Part shown: positions 1 through 12,145 of the stretch, in pieces
How the letters are laid out: every line of letters begins with the position of its first letter
How positions within the stretch are numbered: position 1 is the first letter of the stretch
Origin: Escarpia spicata
Taxonomy: Eukaryota; Annelida; Polychaeta; Sabellida; Siboglinidae
NCBI GenBank assembly: GCA_963995525.1
Contig: OZ023206.1
Location: 4,780,795-4,844,794, forward strand
Length of the DNA stretch: 64,000 nt
Direction of reading: 5' to 3'
Program-made: the position numbers and the translations under genes
The notes under the pieces: generated by a model
The model's input: only the letters and a program-made list of their open reading frames with translations
The model's database searches: none
Told to the model about the DNA's origin: nothing

Positions 1-863
1 CTTATATAGCGCAGTATCCTCTCCTTAAGACTCCTTAGTGCGCTTTACACTTTACTCCCTGACAAACCTGTTCTTATATAGCGCAGTATCCACTCCTTAG
101 GACTCCTCAGTGCGCTTTACACTTTACTCCCTGGCAGACCTGTTCTTATATAGCGCAGTATCCACTCCTTAGGACTCCTCAGTGCGCTTTACACTTTATT
201 CCCTGGCAGACCTGTTCTTATATAGCGCAGTATCCACTCCTTAGGACTCCCCAGTGCGCTTTACACTTTATTCCCTGGCAGACCTTTCTTATATAGCGCA
301 GTATCCACTCCTTAGGACTCCTCAGTGCGCTTTACACTTTATTCCCTGGCAGACCTGTTCTTATACAGCGCAGTATCCACTCCTTAGGACTCCTCAGTGC
401 AATTTACACTTTATTCCCTGGCAGACCTGTTCTTACATAGCACAGTATCCACTCCTTAGGACTCCTCGGTACGCTTTACACTTTACTCCCTGGCAGACCT
501 GTTCTTATATAGCGCAGTATCCACTCCTTAGGACTCCTCGGTGCACTTTACTCTTTACTCCCTGGCAGACCTGTTCTTATATAGCGCAGTATCCACTCCT
601 TAGGACTCCTCAGTGCGCTTTACACTTTACTCCCTGGCAGACCTGTTCTTATATAGCGCAGTATCCACTCCTTAGGTCTCCTCAGTGCAATTTACACTTT
701 ACTCCCTGGCAGACCTGTTCTTACATAGCACAGTATCCACTCCTTAGAACTCCTCAGTGCAATTTACACTTTACTCCCTGGCAGACCTGTTCTTACATAG
801 CGCAGTATCCACTCCTTAGGACTCCTCGGTGCACTTTACACTTTACTCCCCGGCAGACCTGTT
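1..863 (-). repeat. 71-72 bp tandem array derived from a SINE tail
   Basis: About twelve copies of a 71-72 bp unit run to about 863. Read on the minus strand, each unit is the 3' part of the tRNA-derived SINE found at 20535-20855: a 'ggtctgccaggga' block, 'taaagtgtaaag', 'cctaagga' and 'gcgctatataag'. The array then runs into unamplified SINE body (about 864-935). Because the unit is usually 72 bp, one frame stays open for 266 codons; that open frame is a repeat artefact, not a gene. Confidence 0.85.
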
Positions 864-1050
864 CAATGGAACACCATCTCTATTTCTCTGGGAAGCATTC
901 AGCCACGCTGCAATTAATGCGCGAAGACTATTCGCACTATGACGGTACGTGTGCCTTGGTAAATGACAGTCGTAATAGTAATATTTTGTTTTGGTACTCG
1001 TTGTTTCTTCAAAATGATGGTCGGAGAGAATGTGAAGTTCACGTCCATCG
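864..1050 (-). mobile_element. SINE body fragment, reverse orientation
   Basis: Next to the array, the minus strand carries the internal SINE blocks (GTTCAATGG..., 'aagcattcagccacgctgcaattaatg') that match 39760-39830. The right boundary decays and is unclear. Confidence 0.5.
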
Positions 1051-2340
1051 ATAGGCCCTAGTCGTGATAGTGTAGAATTGTCACGTAATATTCGTATTGC
1101 TATCCTATTGGCACGAGGGTAGCCATAAGTGTTACTGTGTCAGCGCCTACTTCATGTTGCCAAGTCTGTGACACAGGGGGCGTTGTCCCGAAGAATTTGC
1201 CGCGCGCTCGTGGTTGCTGCGATTGCTAGGTTAAGTTTTGCGTATTATGCGCACATTAAGTTTTACGTTTCGAACAAATGATTTATTCCATGAAAGGTGA
1301 GAATTTTGACATATATGCATTAAAAAAATATACAGGTATTACGTCCTATTCTAGGAGGGAAACGGTAACCTACCCGTATACGTACATGCATAGGCAAGCT
1401 CAATAATTATAAGTGGATATGATAAATAGCTTTATTAAAAAGGGCGAGACCTCTGTCAAGCTTTGCCTTTGCCAACATTGTTGATAGCGGTTATACTTGA
1501 CATACAGTACCACTGCTGCATGACATTCATAAACCAAACATCCCAGCATACTGTTGTCACTTTTAAAATGTTGTCTTAAAGTTTATGCTAGACATGCCAC
1601 TCACCAGGTGGCACCACTCTGAACGGGTTTACAGTAAAAAATACCGTAAAGGCGGTAACTAATGTCACTAGTTTGTTGCTCGTGGTAAATTTTGTAAAGG
1701 TAAAATTAAATAAGCATCCGATCTGCCAGCGTGGATCTACACCAGATATGTCTATACCGACGGACAGCGACCGTTTTGACTATCCCGACACCGCCCGGGG
1801 AGCGACCCTGCTAAGCATATTACCTGACTAACAAACAGCAATTTGCAACGAGCCGTCTTTCAACCGTCATCTTCATTCAGCAAAACTGCCGCGATCCTGC
1901 GAGAAGCAAGCGAGATTGTTTGTGGCAGACTTCACGAGAAATCAGCACGAGAGCCATTACACGCGCGCACGTAATTAAATTGTCGCCCGAAATGTGACGT
2001 CTTAGACGCGCCGCCGAGACCCATATTTAGAACAAGCTTAGTAACACTCGTTGTTTCCGCACGCGTCCGAGTCGATGTGAAATTCTAATGAACGAAGGCC
2101 TGCGACGACGCGGCGGACTGTCTGATTGAACTACTGCATATTGTGACAGAGACGCTTATAAATGCATTTGCTGTCGAACTTATTAAATGTGGAAAATTAA
2201 ATGTGCGAACTGCACATATTACACAGAAAAAAACATGTCGGGACACGGCCAGTTTGTAATTATATTTTATATAAAATGGATTTAATTCTTTCCTCCTCCT
2301 TCATCCATCCCGCTCGTCTACTCTTTCACTGTATGGCTTA
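1051..2340. other. No gene seen; CpG-dense stretch 1740-2130
   Basis: There is no convincing open frame. From about 1740 to 2130 the sequence is unusually rich in CpG (for example CCGACACCGCCCGGG, ACGCGCGCACG, GACGCGCCGCCGAG) in contrast to the AT-rich flanks. This is compatible with an unmethylated promoter or a mobile-element remnant. Confidence 0.35.
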
Positions 2341-2357
2341 TTTCCTCCCTATCTCCC

Positions 2358-2640
<283 letters not shown>

Positions 2641-2763
2641 ATCCCCCTCTCTCTCTGCTAAAACTGCCATGATCACTTGAGAAATCCAGTGCAACGTCCC
2701 TTATGTAGCTATAACATCTACGTTTGTGTGGAGTTGTGTGGCTGGTCTCTGCAATTATTACAG

Positions 2764-2845
2764 CAGTACAAATCAAGACGCCCGCGTGGAGGAGGTGTTC
2801 AAGCAGAAGACAGTCAGTGGGAGCGCTGGACGGCGCGAAACATGG
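2764..2845 (+). CDS. Possible upstream coding exon
   Basis: After an acceptor-like TTATTACAG the frame reads STNQDARVEEVF and then a Ser/Gly/Arg stretch ending RRETW, followed by a donor-like GTATGA. The end phase is 0, which matches the start phase of the exon at 5504. The composition looks coding, with charged helix-like residues. Against it, the pyrimidine tract is poor, the open frame is short, and no in-frame ATG occurs between the stop at 2678-2680 and the candidate, so a further upstream exon would be needed. It could be chance. Confidence 0.35.
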
Positions 2846-3436
2846 GTATGACGGAAAAATCTCATCTAGCCGGTCTCCATGGTAACGAGATGCCTCTGAC
2901 AGTGCGGCTGAGTGCAGTTTCCGCCAACCTATATGATCGGATTAAGTATTTTTCCGACTCGACGTCTCGGTATCGATGTCGCTTGTCATTTTGAAGATGT
3001 GATAACGTTTCTAGCATTACTTTTTAGGTCAGACTGCAAATCATTATTGTATGTGGTTCTTTAAATCGGAAGATATGATGGGTATACTTCTTTGCTCCTG
3101 CCAGCCACCTATACATTTATAACTTAATTTTATATCGAATCACTCGAGTATGTATTTGTCTTAAATGCACGAATGTAATCGTCTGCCAAACATTGGGTTA
3201 CCGATACGCTTCTTTGTAAGATCCTTAGTCATACTTTCACCGTCAGCATTTTGGATTTCATTGACTATATTTAGCCGCACACGGCACCACTGTGACGTCA
3301 GCCGGAGAAGCTCAGTTTGCATTTCTGTCATGCATATCCAATCCGTTCGGCTGTTGGTGTCATCAGGTTGGGAACTGGTGAGCCCATACGTGTTTCACCG
3401 GCGCCTAGTCTAGTTAACGAAGGCATGATATTTAGC

Positions 3437-4672
3437 TAACTAATAGCAGAAGAGCAGGCCGGATTCAAACCCGGAAGAAGTACCACAGAAGAAATCTGCA
3501 ACTTCAGAATTCTGATCGAAAAGCACCTGCAACACCAGAAGAGCCTGCTCCACAACTTTATAGACTTCAAGAAGGCTGTCGACAGGGTGTGGCACGAAGG
3601 TCTGTGGCAAGTGCTAAGGCGCTTTAACAATGAAGAAGGCATCACTCAAGTCATCAGCGCACTGTATAACAACACCAGCAGTGCTGTCCTTCTCAAGAGC
3701 CAAGTAGGGGAGTACTTCAGGACCACAGTCGGAGTCCGTCAAGGTAGCTTGCTGTCACCAGTTCTCTTCAACATATACCTCGAGAACATCATGAGATAAG
3801 TCCTTCACAACTTCAACACCACCATCTCTGTGGGAGGCATATCTGTCAGCAACCGGCGATTTGCAGACGATATAGATCTTCTTGGAGGAAGCAACAGCGA
3901 GCTCCAAGATATCACCAATAGACTAGTGGATAGAGCAGGCACTGACGGCATGGGAGTAAGCAACGAAAAGAGCAAGGTGATGGCCAGCAGCACTGAAAAC
4001 ATCACTGTTGACATCACGATGAACGGCCAGAAGGTGGAGGAAGTGGATTCGTTCAAATATATCGGCTCTACACTCATCAAAGATGGACGGTCGGACAAAT
4101 AGGTCCAGATCCGAATAGACCTTGCGACAGCAGCAATGACTAAGCTTAGTAAGATTTGGAGAAGCGTTAACATCAGTTTCCCAACTAAGATCAGACTGTA
4201 TAGAGCCCTTGTTGTCTCCATCCTGCTCAACGGCTGCGAAAGTTGGACACTGACGGCTGCAATGTCGAAGAAGATACAGGCTTTTGAGACCAAGTGCTTC
4301 AGATGCCTGCTGCACATATCTTGGGCCGAGCACAAGACCAATAACTTTGTCCGAAAACGGATCACTGTCCTGGCAGGCCCACAGGAGCCACTACTACAGT
4401 GAAGATGAGAAAGCTGGATGGTACGGCCATGGCACACGCCACGACTCCCTTGCCAAGACAATCATGCAAGACACACCGGAGAGCAGCAAACGGAGAGGCA
4501 GGCAAAGGAAGACTTGCATGGACAACATACGGGAGTGGACCGACCTTGACGTCCAAACGCTATTGAGACTTGCGTTAGACCGCCCGGGCTGGATAGCAAT
4601 CGCTGCGCCTACGTCCCTCGTGTCTCCCCTGCGACCTGACAGGTCTCGGGATGAACTGAATTGAACTGAACA
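3437..4672 (+). pseudogene. RTE-like non-LTR retrotransposon, 5'-truncated RT relic
   Basis: The sequence encodes the fingers/palm and C-terminus of a LINE reverse transcriptase. It begins at EEQAGFKPGRST (about 3449), continues with FIDFKKAVDRVWHEGLW, GVRQGSLLSPVLFNIYLE, then the catalytic box FADD at 3860-3871, SFKYIGSTL, and after it CESWTL, WYGHG and RQRKTCMDNIREWT. The FADD motif is the RT active site. The copy is dead: in-frame stops fall at 3797-3799, 4100-4102 and 4400-4402, and the frame shifts around 4403-4425. The 5' end is truncated, as is usual for target-primed insertion. The 3' end finishes with short tandem TGAACTGAA units, a tail style known from RTE elements. It lies in or upstream of the gene's intron. 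Confidence 0.85.
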
Positions 4673-4675
4673 TGT

Positions 4676-4862
4676 AATAGCTAGACTCCACCGTCAGGTG
4701 GAGAACAAAATTAAGTTAACCTCCATCGCCAGGTGGAGCATTGAAATGCAGCTAGACTAGCGTGATTCCGCCACCAGGTGCCAAACAGAACTATATTTAG
4801 ACATCATCGCCAGGTGAAGTAGGGAAATATAGTTAGACTTCACCACACCAGATGGAGCACAG
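4676..4862 (+). repeat. Degenerate ~50-60 bp tandem repeat with CAGGTGGAG core
   Basis: Diverged copies of a block with 'tagact' or 'taacct', then 'ccaccgtcaggtggag', 'ccatcgccaggtggag', 'ccgccaccaggtg', 'catcgccaggtgaag' and 'caccacaccagatggag', spaced about 45-60 bp. Each carries a small palindromic or E-box-like CACCTG/CAGGTG core. Confidence 0.6.
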
Positions 4863-4920
4863 TGTGTGTGTGTGTGTGCGTTTGTGTGTGTGTGTGCTTG
4901 CGTGCGCGCGCGAGAACTCA
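4863..4920 (+). repeat. (GT)n/(GC) microsatellite
   Basis: Alternating purine/pyrimidine GT with GCGC interruptions. Confidence 0.9.
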
Positions 4921-5104
4921 TGCGTGCTTGCGTGGACGCACTCACGCAAAATCAACACAGAACTCAAAATTACATAAATAGGTTACACATACCTAGTACA
5001 GGTACAAGTATTGTACTTGATGCTATGCAAGCTTTTTTTTTAATCAAAATTAATTTGAAAATAAATATTAACGAACAAAATCAGATTAAGGAGGCACTTT
5101 TAAT

Positions 5105-5480
5105 GACGTCTGTCCTACGATTGCGGTGTATTTTCCATGATTGAAATGTATCTTCCATGACTGTAGAATATATTCTACGACTGCGGTATGTATGTTCAAT
5201 GACTGTCGGATGTCTTCCATGACTATATAATTGTATTTTTCACGACTGACATATATCTTCCATTGTTGTGGTATACCTTCCATTAGTTAGATGCATCTTC
5301 CATTACTGTGATGTATCTTCCATAACTATGGTATATCATCCATGACTTTGGTGTATCTTACATGACTGTACGTGGTATATTTACATGGCTGTGCTGTATC
5401 TTTCATGACTGTGCTGTATCTTACATGACTGGGTTTATTTGAATTACAGTGTATCTACTGTCACGGTGGCATATCTTCCG
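5105..5480 (+). repeat. Degenerate ~20 bp tandem repeat
   Basis: Repeated 'gtatcttccatgactgtg' with many substitutions, ending about 25 bp before the acceptor of the exon at 5504. The minus-strand open frame here is an artefact. Confidence 0.75.
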
Positions 5481-5503
5481 TGATATATTTTCTCTTTTTC
5501 CAG

Positions 5504-5594
5504 GAGCCGCTGACACAAGATAAAACAAGCCTCTTCCGGCGACTGAGCTCGCGTCAAAAGTCAAAGGGCAAAGGTCAGCATGTCATTGACAGTG
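5504..5594 (+). CDS. Coding exon, basic N-terminal segment
   Basis: A strong polypyrimidine tract ending TTTTTCCAG precedes a phase-0 exon, and the donor is G|GTAAGC at 5595. The 30 complete codons begin EPLTQDKTSLFRRLSS and continue into a Lys/Gln/Gly-rich stretch ending VIDS. The leftover first base joins the AG opening the exon at 27238 to make a Glu codon, so the two exons fuse cleanly in frame. The segment is basic and Ser-rich, probably disordered, with an RRLSS site that resembles a basophilic kinase target. No domain is recognised here. The intron to the next supported exon is 21.6 kb, and further exons inside it cannot be excluded. Confidence 0.65.
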
Positions 5595-7828
5595 GTAAGC
5601 ACCCTCGTGAACCTCTCTTGATGTTGTCGTCACTCCTGGCCGGTGCACCCCAACAAACACGCAGCTGAACGTGCAGCCAGTTAATGCAGTAACAAATAAG
5701 ATGCACTGTTTAGGGTTCTCTACCAGAACTTAGCATAGCAATTCCATATAGCAACAACTCTTTCCCGCAATTCTTGAATCTCTCATACTACCATTAAACC
5801 GGATTACTGAACATTCTTCGGGATAGTTAGTTCATTTTTATTGAATCCATTTCTTTTTATGATGTCCAAACGTTAATGACCTTGTAAAGACTTGCGTCTC
5901 CGAACCATGCAAGCTTCGTCATTACACGTGACGTCCTGGTCGAATGACGTCATCGTACACACATGACAGGTGGTAGTTTGAGGGTTAAGGTTACTTTTGA
6001 CAGGATTGACATCAGACGTTTACACCACCTTGCATTAGCATGGGTCGCTGTGGCCGAGTGTAGGGGAGAATGCGGACAAGAAGTGCATGGTGATGACCTA
6101 TCCTGCACCAAACCATGTCATGTTTAACTCTAGTCGCTAGGTGTGGTTTTAGTGAGTGGCAATATTTTGCAACCACCCTCTTTAGTGATTAGAAAGAAAC
6201 AGCAAGAACATAATAAACTCATAACACCCACAATGCGTAAGCAGTCCGTTAAAGTGTCAAGTCACGTCTTATCCGTTAAACTATTGTCTCTTCGCAAAAA
6301 ACGTTTACACGCATGTGTATGTGAACTGGTCGCACACAACCATCACCTGGTTGCACTCGTCTCCATGCATTGATCGGTGTTTCGTTTTGCGTATCCAGAT
6401 TCGAGGTGGTTTCGTCCACGACTGGTATTCTTTGGTTCGCCTTCCTGTCTATTGTTTTGCTCCCTCTTATTCTAACATCTGGTTTTCCGTTGTTGAGTGA
6501 GCGAAAAAAAGTCCACCATCAACAAATCCGCCCTCACGGACCACACCGCAACCGAAAATCACATCATCAACTGGGAGGGATCAGAAACAGTGCACGCTGG
6601 TGCCACTGCGGGTAGAACCGAGCAGCGTGGTGGTTAAAGTCTTGACAATCGTGCCACTCGCGTCAGTTTAACCCCGTGGACATTGGCTTTGGTTTTGGGG
6701 GCCATTTGCAATTGCTCAAATTGCCCGTCCCACATCACGTATCGGTGGGAATTGGGGGGGGGGTGCGGGGGGCGGGGGCGGAAGGCGTTGGGCGGAGGGC
6801 GGGGTGAACCAATACGAAACACTATAAAAACCTACGTTTTCTTCTGGACGTAGTGATCTCATTGACACTAACCGTAACTTGAATTCGACTCGATCGATCG
6901 TATGCGACACGAGTGAGCTAGGAACGTACGCCAAACATGACCGCGGTGTTGTGACAAGCCGCACCGGATACTGCAATTAAGAATTACTTATTATTACAGG
7001 CTAATGCTGTGGCGGGGCTACATCCGCCTAGATTTTATCACTAAATTACCCGTAGTCAGAGAGCCCGAGACAGACTACAACAATCATGGGGGATTCAACT
7101 AATGCAAACGCGTTATTAGCTTTGGTTGAAAAAATCGTACATAGACAATGCGTTTAAGCGAATGGCGGACTGTAAATAGTGCGTACTAGGATGGAGAACA
7201 GCCCCGTCCCAGACAACAACCAATTTCCTTCGTCACTTGAAAATGCACGGACCTACGAGCTCGCGTAAGTATCGTGGGGGCGCCCAGTATTGTCAACCGA
7301 GTCAATATCACTGGCTGCACAACATTGTATGTACCCGTCAAAACGTCGCTTGATCTAGAGTTGAAGACGTCACTAACAGGATACATCGGTGACTGCAGGT
7401 GTCAACAGACAATATATTTCAATATATAGCGCCTACGCAACCATTTGCAGTGACCAACACGGAAAGGTTATCGACAAACAACAACGGCCCCGTGGGATTG
7501 TGTATGTTAATGCGTCGCGTCTTGCTATTCGGACTTGTTGATTCGAATTGTAAGGACACACATCGGACCCCAGTCGCCAATGTTTACGATTTGTGACTTA
7601 ACTTGGAAATCAGAGATATTATTTGAAAAATGGGGCCAACAATTTGAGAATTAATTGTCAGTGAGTTTGGCAAATGTCTAATTTTAATGAACATTTTGGT
7701 CAGGGCCCAGTCAAAATAATGCACGATAGACTGCGGAAAACGGCTAGTAGCCTAAATGTCATTTGTACAGTTTACCCATAGTAGAGGCCAGATTCTGTTT
7801 CGAGAGACAATGCTTTTTGGAGCTGCAA
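5595..7828. other. Intronic sequence without a recognisable gene
   Basis: Only short open frames. A strongly G-rich tract sits at 6746-6805 (runs of 10 and 6 G plus several GGG/GGCGG blocks). Otherwise unremarkable. Confidence 0.5.
6746..6805 (+). other. G-rich tract, potential G-quadruplex
   Basis: Dense G runs (a run of ten, a run of six, then GGGGGCGG, GGGCGG, GGGCGGGG) separated by one to four bases satisfy the usual four-run G-quadruplex pattern on the plus strand. Whether it folds is not known. Confidence 0.6.
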
Positions 7829-8200
7829 TCACGTACATTGACTTGTATTTCTGGCATGACGGCTCGCACGCTTGGTTTCCTGGTTCGTCCGGTGTGCTTC
7901 GATGTCGTCAGCTGAACCATCAGTAAGACAGGCACGCCAGATGACTTTGTCCTCGGCAGCAGCCTGCCCGCGTAGAGAGTCGATGCCGTAGTCTTTGAGA
8001 TCTCTCTTGGTCACATCTTTAAATCTAAATTCGGGTCTACATACTGGACGTTTGCCCTCAGTCAACTCCCCATAAAGGATAGTCTTTGGGACGCTGTCAC
8101 TGGGCATCGGCTGTACGTGCCCATCGTAGGCATCTGTGGTTGCTCATTGGTGTTGACTTGCAGCACTGCAGGATCTCAAGATTGGTAATTTGTCCATAGA
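7820..8200 (-). pseudogene. Non-LTR retrotransposon 3' ORF relic
   Basis: On the minus strand the translation reads TNLEILQCCKSTPMSNHRCL, RWARTA, then (after a small break) SVPKTILYGELTEGKRPVCR, EFRFKDVTKRDLKDYGID and KVIWRACL. This is the standard C-terminal region of LINE reverse-transcriptase proteins ('LRW.GHV.RM...R.PK...YGEL..GKR..G....RYKD..K..L'). Only this 3' part is left. The W-GHV-RM part is disrupted, so the copy is inactive. Confidence 0.8.
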
Positions 8201-9095
8201 GCTTCATGTATTAAAGACTATTCATTTTCGTAAGGACATGCAGGCTCTAACAATCAATATCGACGAATTGTGCAATTTAACATAATGTTTACCTAAACCA
8301 AATAATTTACCTATCCATCTGGACCTGTTGCTAGGCAAAATGGATGCCAAATACGTGAAGCGCTCGGACATTCCATCGTATACTGTTTTTTTGAAATTCT
8401 ACACCCATGCGTTTTTCTTTATGACAAAAATATAAGGCAAAGTTTCTTAAGGACAACTAAATGCGGGAATGTCTGCTCTAGCAGATGTCATGTTGCCCTG
8501 ACAATGTAATGCATCTATATATTACTGTTATCAACATTGTTACCAAGGCACGCATAATGTTGATTGTGACGAAAGCAAACGAATTGATGGATCCAAGAGT
8601 CGCCGTCTGCCTACATCATATTCAAAATTAGACGTGTGATCTCAACCAAACAGTGCATACCAAAACTGTGCATTGCACCTGCAAAGGCGGCATGACATCT
8701 GCTGAATAAATCTTTCCCGCGTGCAATTCTCGTTGAAGCAACTTTGTCGAATGTAATTTTTTCGCAAAGAAAAACATTTGGCGCCAGAATTCAACAAAAT
8801 ATTCAACGGAACGTTTGTCTTTGGGAGCTGCTCGTGGTCGGCAGCCATGTTTGATCGCTTGGCGGAACTTGTTGCTACGCACTAGGTCTGCTAGGCCAAT
8901 TTATTCACCTTTACGTGTAATTAACATCGCTGCATGACTAAAGAAATCCAGTTTCATGTTTGGCTTAAGTTCAAAATATCGAATCCAGAAGAGCCTATTG
9001 TAACTAAAAATAGAAACCTGATATCTCGCGATCGGCTATAAAAATATGATATCTAATTACAATGTTCTTCCACAATTCACTTAGATTTAGTCCAC
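8200..9095. other. No feature recognised
   Basis: AT-rich intronic DNA; overlapping minus-strand frames of 68-84 codons at 8628-8882 show no family resemblance. Confidence 0.4.
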
Positions 9096-9098
9096 CGT

Positions 9099-9340
9099 AA
9101 ATGTGTGTGTGTGTGTGTGCGTGTGTGTGTGTGTGCGTGGCGCGAGTGCGCGTGTGCGCGTGTGCGCGTGTGCGCGTGTGCGCGTGTGCGCGTGTGCGTG
9201 CGTGTACGTGCGTGCGTGTGTACGCACGTGTGTGTCTGTGCCTGTGCGTGAGCGTGCATGTGCGTGCGCGTGCGCGTTTGTGTGTGTATTTGCGCGCGCG
9301 TGTGTGTGTGTGTGTGCGTGCATATGCACGTGTGTCTTTG
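9099..9340 (+). repeat. (GT)n / GTGCGC simple repeat
   Basis: About 240 bp of alternating purine/pyrimidine with GTGTGCGC units, a Z-DNA-prone composition. All open frames through it (Cys/Val or His/Thr repeats) are artefacts. Confidence 0.95.
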
Positions 9341-9735
9341 TCTTTCCCAACACTATGCCCCTTTTACCATTGAAACTGCCTTTATGGGAAAATGTCCCCC
9401 AGAGGAATATTCAAATAAAAACGCGAGGTATACAATAAGCATTGGCCTGGAGAAGACAAAAAATGATTTGGGTTGGACACAAGAGAGGGGTTAATTGAAC
9501 ATCAGGATATAGTTGGGAAGGGGATAAGCAAGTTGATGGCTTTGTGTACCTTAGAAGAATGTCTACGGAGGACGCAGAGATAGACGTGCGACGTCGGATA
9601 CTAGAGCGGGAGCAAATGCTTGGTGACAGGCAGGGCGCCTAGAGGTGGTCATGTTGGAGAGAAAAAATTGAAAGGGAAGATCTTGGAACATGTAACAGGC
9701 GTTCAATGGCATGGTCTGGAGACAGTGGTGCTGAC

Positions 9736-9932
<197 letters not shown>

Positions 9933-10139
9933 AGTTTTGTGAGAACAACTGGGGTAAATGACACAGGAAAAAGGAAGACCACAATTGAGGTGGGGAAGAG
10001 GAATTTGGAAATGGAGAAAGCGAGCTGCTGAGTGGAAACATGGAGATACAGAACCGAAAGAGCGACACAACAATATATGTACCTAACCCTCACCTCCTGT
10101 AACGCCGTAACATGATTTTACGATGAAACGGATGTCTGT

Positions 10140-10177
10140 TCCCGAATCATACCCTAGGCCTAGGGTATGATTCGGGA
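10140..10177. repeat. 38-bp perfect palindrome
   Basis: Two 19-bp arms (TCCCGAATCATACCCTAGG and its reverse complement) abut with no spacer. A CpG-rich segment follows (10180-10290). Confidence 0.95.
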
Positions 10178-11960
10178 GACAACGCAGTGTGTGGTAAAGA
10201 GTGGCGCCACACGGCGGACTGCGCACTATCTAGGCTCAGACAGGCGCATGCGTAAACAACACGCTCGCGTTGGCAAAAGCCAAAACAGGACAAACTGATT
10301 TCATTTTAAAAGGTAAGTTGACGAATTATTTCGTTCGTAACTTTGTATGCAAATTGAAGAGTTGAGTTTGTTTTAGAAATGTGTATGCTTGATCGACTGT
10401 ATCATTATCGTATCAACGTCAACGACGGTCAACAGGTCAAACTCAAAGGTTGGCCAGCGTACACTGTCACTGGCGGAGTGCGCTGCAATATATCGTCTGC
10501 TCTAACAATAACATGGTCTTGTCGACGATCGTGCCAATATTATGAACATGCCCTTTTCATAACAATTAGAAAAAAAACATTTACGAAAGATATCCATGTT
10601 GTAACTCCTTATCACTTACTTGTCTCATGTTATGCAAATAAATTGACAGAAAAGTTGGTTTTAGTGATATACTTACAGTTTGCGTACAAAAAATAAAAAA
10701 CAGCCCCGTGCTAAAACTAAAAGTTTTGTAACAGCGTTTACCGTGCTAGCGGTTACTTATAACCAATAAAGAATATATGTTGACGCACGTGACGTAATTG
10801 CCTTGGCCTGGGAAGTCATGCTCATACACAGAGTCAGAGATCAGTGGCTTGATCTCGCGAGATTCAAAGCAATGGATTTTGGTGTGGGTCGAATAACGAT
10901 ATACAAATGGTACTTCTCGACTAAACTTAAAAGTCTAAATTCTCAAATTCTGTTTCTAGACCTTGTCTAGAATCTAGATTGTAGTCACCGGGACGGTTGT
11001 GGCAAACTCTTTGTGTAACTCAGGATCTCATGTTAGACACACCATTAGACTAATCAACTTTATTGACTATGAATGTCTCACAAAGTCAAAGTTAACTTTT
11101 ATCGAAAATGAATAACATGTTTGTAATACAAAAGGTGGCAGCACTAATATTTTCTGAACTTCAGAGCTATGAAGTCTCACGCATTTGGCGTGAGTCTCAT
11201 GCACAAAGCGTCCATCTCACGCATGAACCGCACGCATATTTGACATTTCAAAAACATATTAATACAAATAGGTTTATTTTCATGTACATGTTGGTATATT
11301 TATTCACATGCACAAGCGGATAGCATAGAGATTCCATATAATTCGCCGTGAGGTTATTCTTATCTTTGTCAGTGATTTGTATAAAATGTTGTTTTTCATT
11401 TTTCATAACTAATAGTGCTGCCGCCTAATGTCTTGTTGAGAAACATCAGTGCTGCCACCTCATGTCCATTTGTGGAACTGAACTTCACACATATTTCCCA
11501 ACTCAACTTGGAGGGGAGGGTGGTGGCTTGAACCAATAAAAACATACTTCGATACCTTCAATACTTTGTCGATACCTAAACTTTGATATCGAGTCCATTC
11601 AACGTCGATGCAAAGATGTTACATAGTTTTCGAAGTTACGGCCGGACGTACGGAAGCTTCGGCTACTCCGCTATGGGCTTCGCTTCCTAACTTGACAGGG
11701 TTGACTATGTTGTATGTATTAGGCTGCTTAGGCGTGGTTCTTTAAAAAAAAAAAAAATGTAACATCTGAGTGGTTTTATAAAGCGATATTGTGGAGTCAG
11801 TTTCCAAAAAAGTTTATAAAAATAATTATTTTAGTGCGATCTTAGCTTAGCCTCGATTACCCAAGCCTTGTTACGACGTTAGGTGGCACTACCATTTGCC
11901 TCGCCACGCTACCTTGTCCACTCTACAGCATACCAAAAACACAACATTCCAGTAATTTTA
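10178..11960. other. Intronic DNA, no gene recognised
   Basis: A 105-codon open frame at 10379-10696 follows a short CpG-rich stretch but has no recognisable domain or splice context. The rest is AT-rich. Confidence 0.4.
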
Positions 11961-12021
11961 TTATCGAACAAAATTCTGGTATCGATCGATATCAAAAAAT
12001 TCTGGTATCGAACCAGCACAA

Positions 12022-12145
12022 GTGTGAGACCACCTAGTGATTACCTGATCGTGTGAGACCACCCCCTAGTGATTACCTGATCATGTGAGACAACCCCTAG
12101 CGATTACCTGATCGTGTGAGACCACCCCTGGTGATTACCTGATCG
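12022..12145 (+). repeat. ~31-bp tandem repeat, four copies
   Basis: Four copies of 'tgtgagaccacc' + 'tagtgattacctgatc' with small length changes. Confidence 0.85.

Noticed and set aside
254..1054. 266-codon plus-strand open frame with repeated Cys/Leu/Tyr blocks
   Set aside because: It is a 72-bp SINE-tail array read in one frame; period divisible by three keeps it open.
10379..10696. 105-codon frame after a CpG-rich segment
   Set aside because: Composition looks random and no homology is recognisable; kept only as a note in the region entry.
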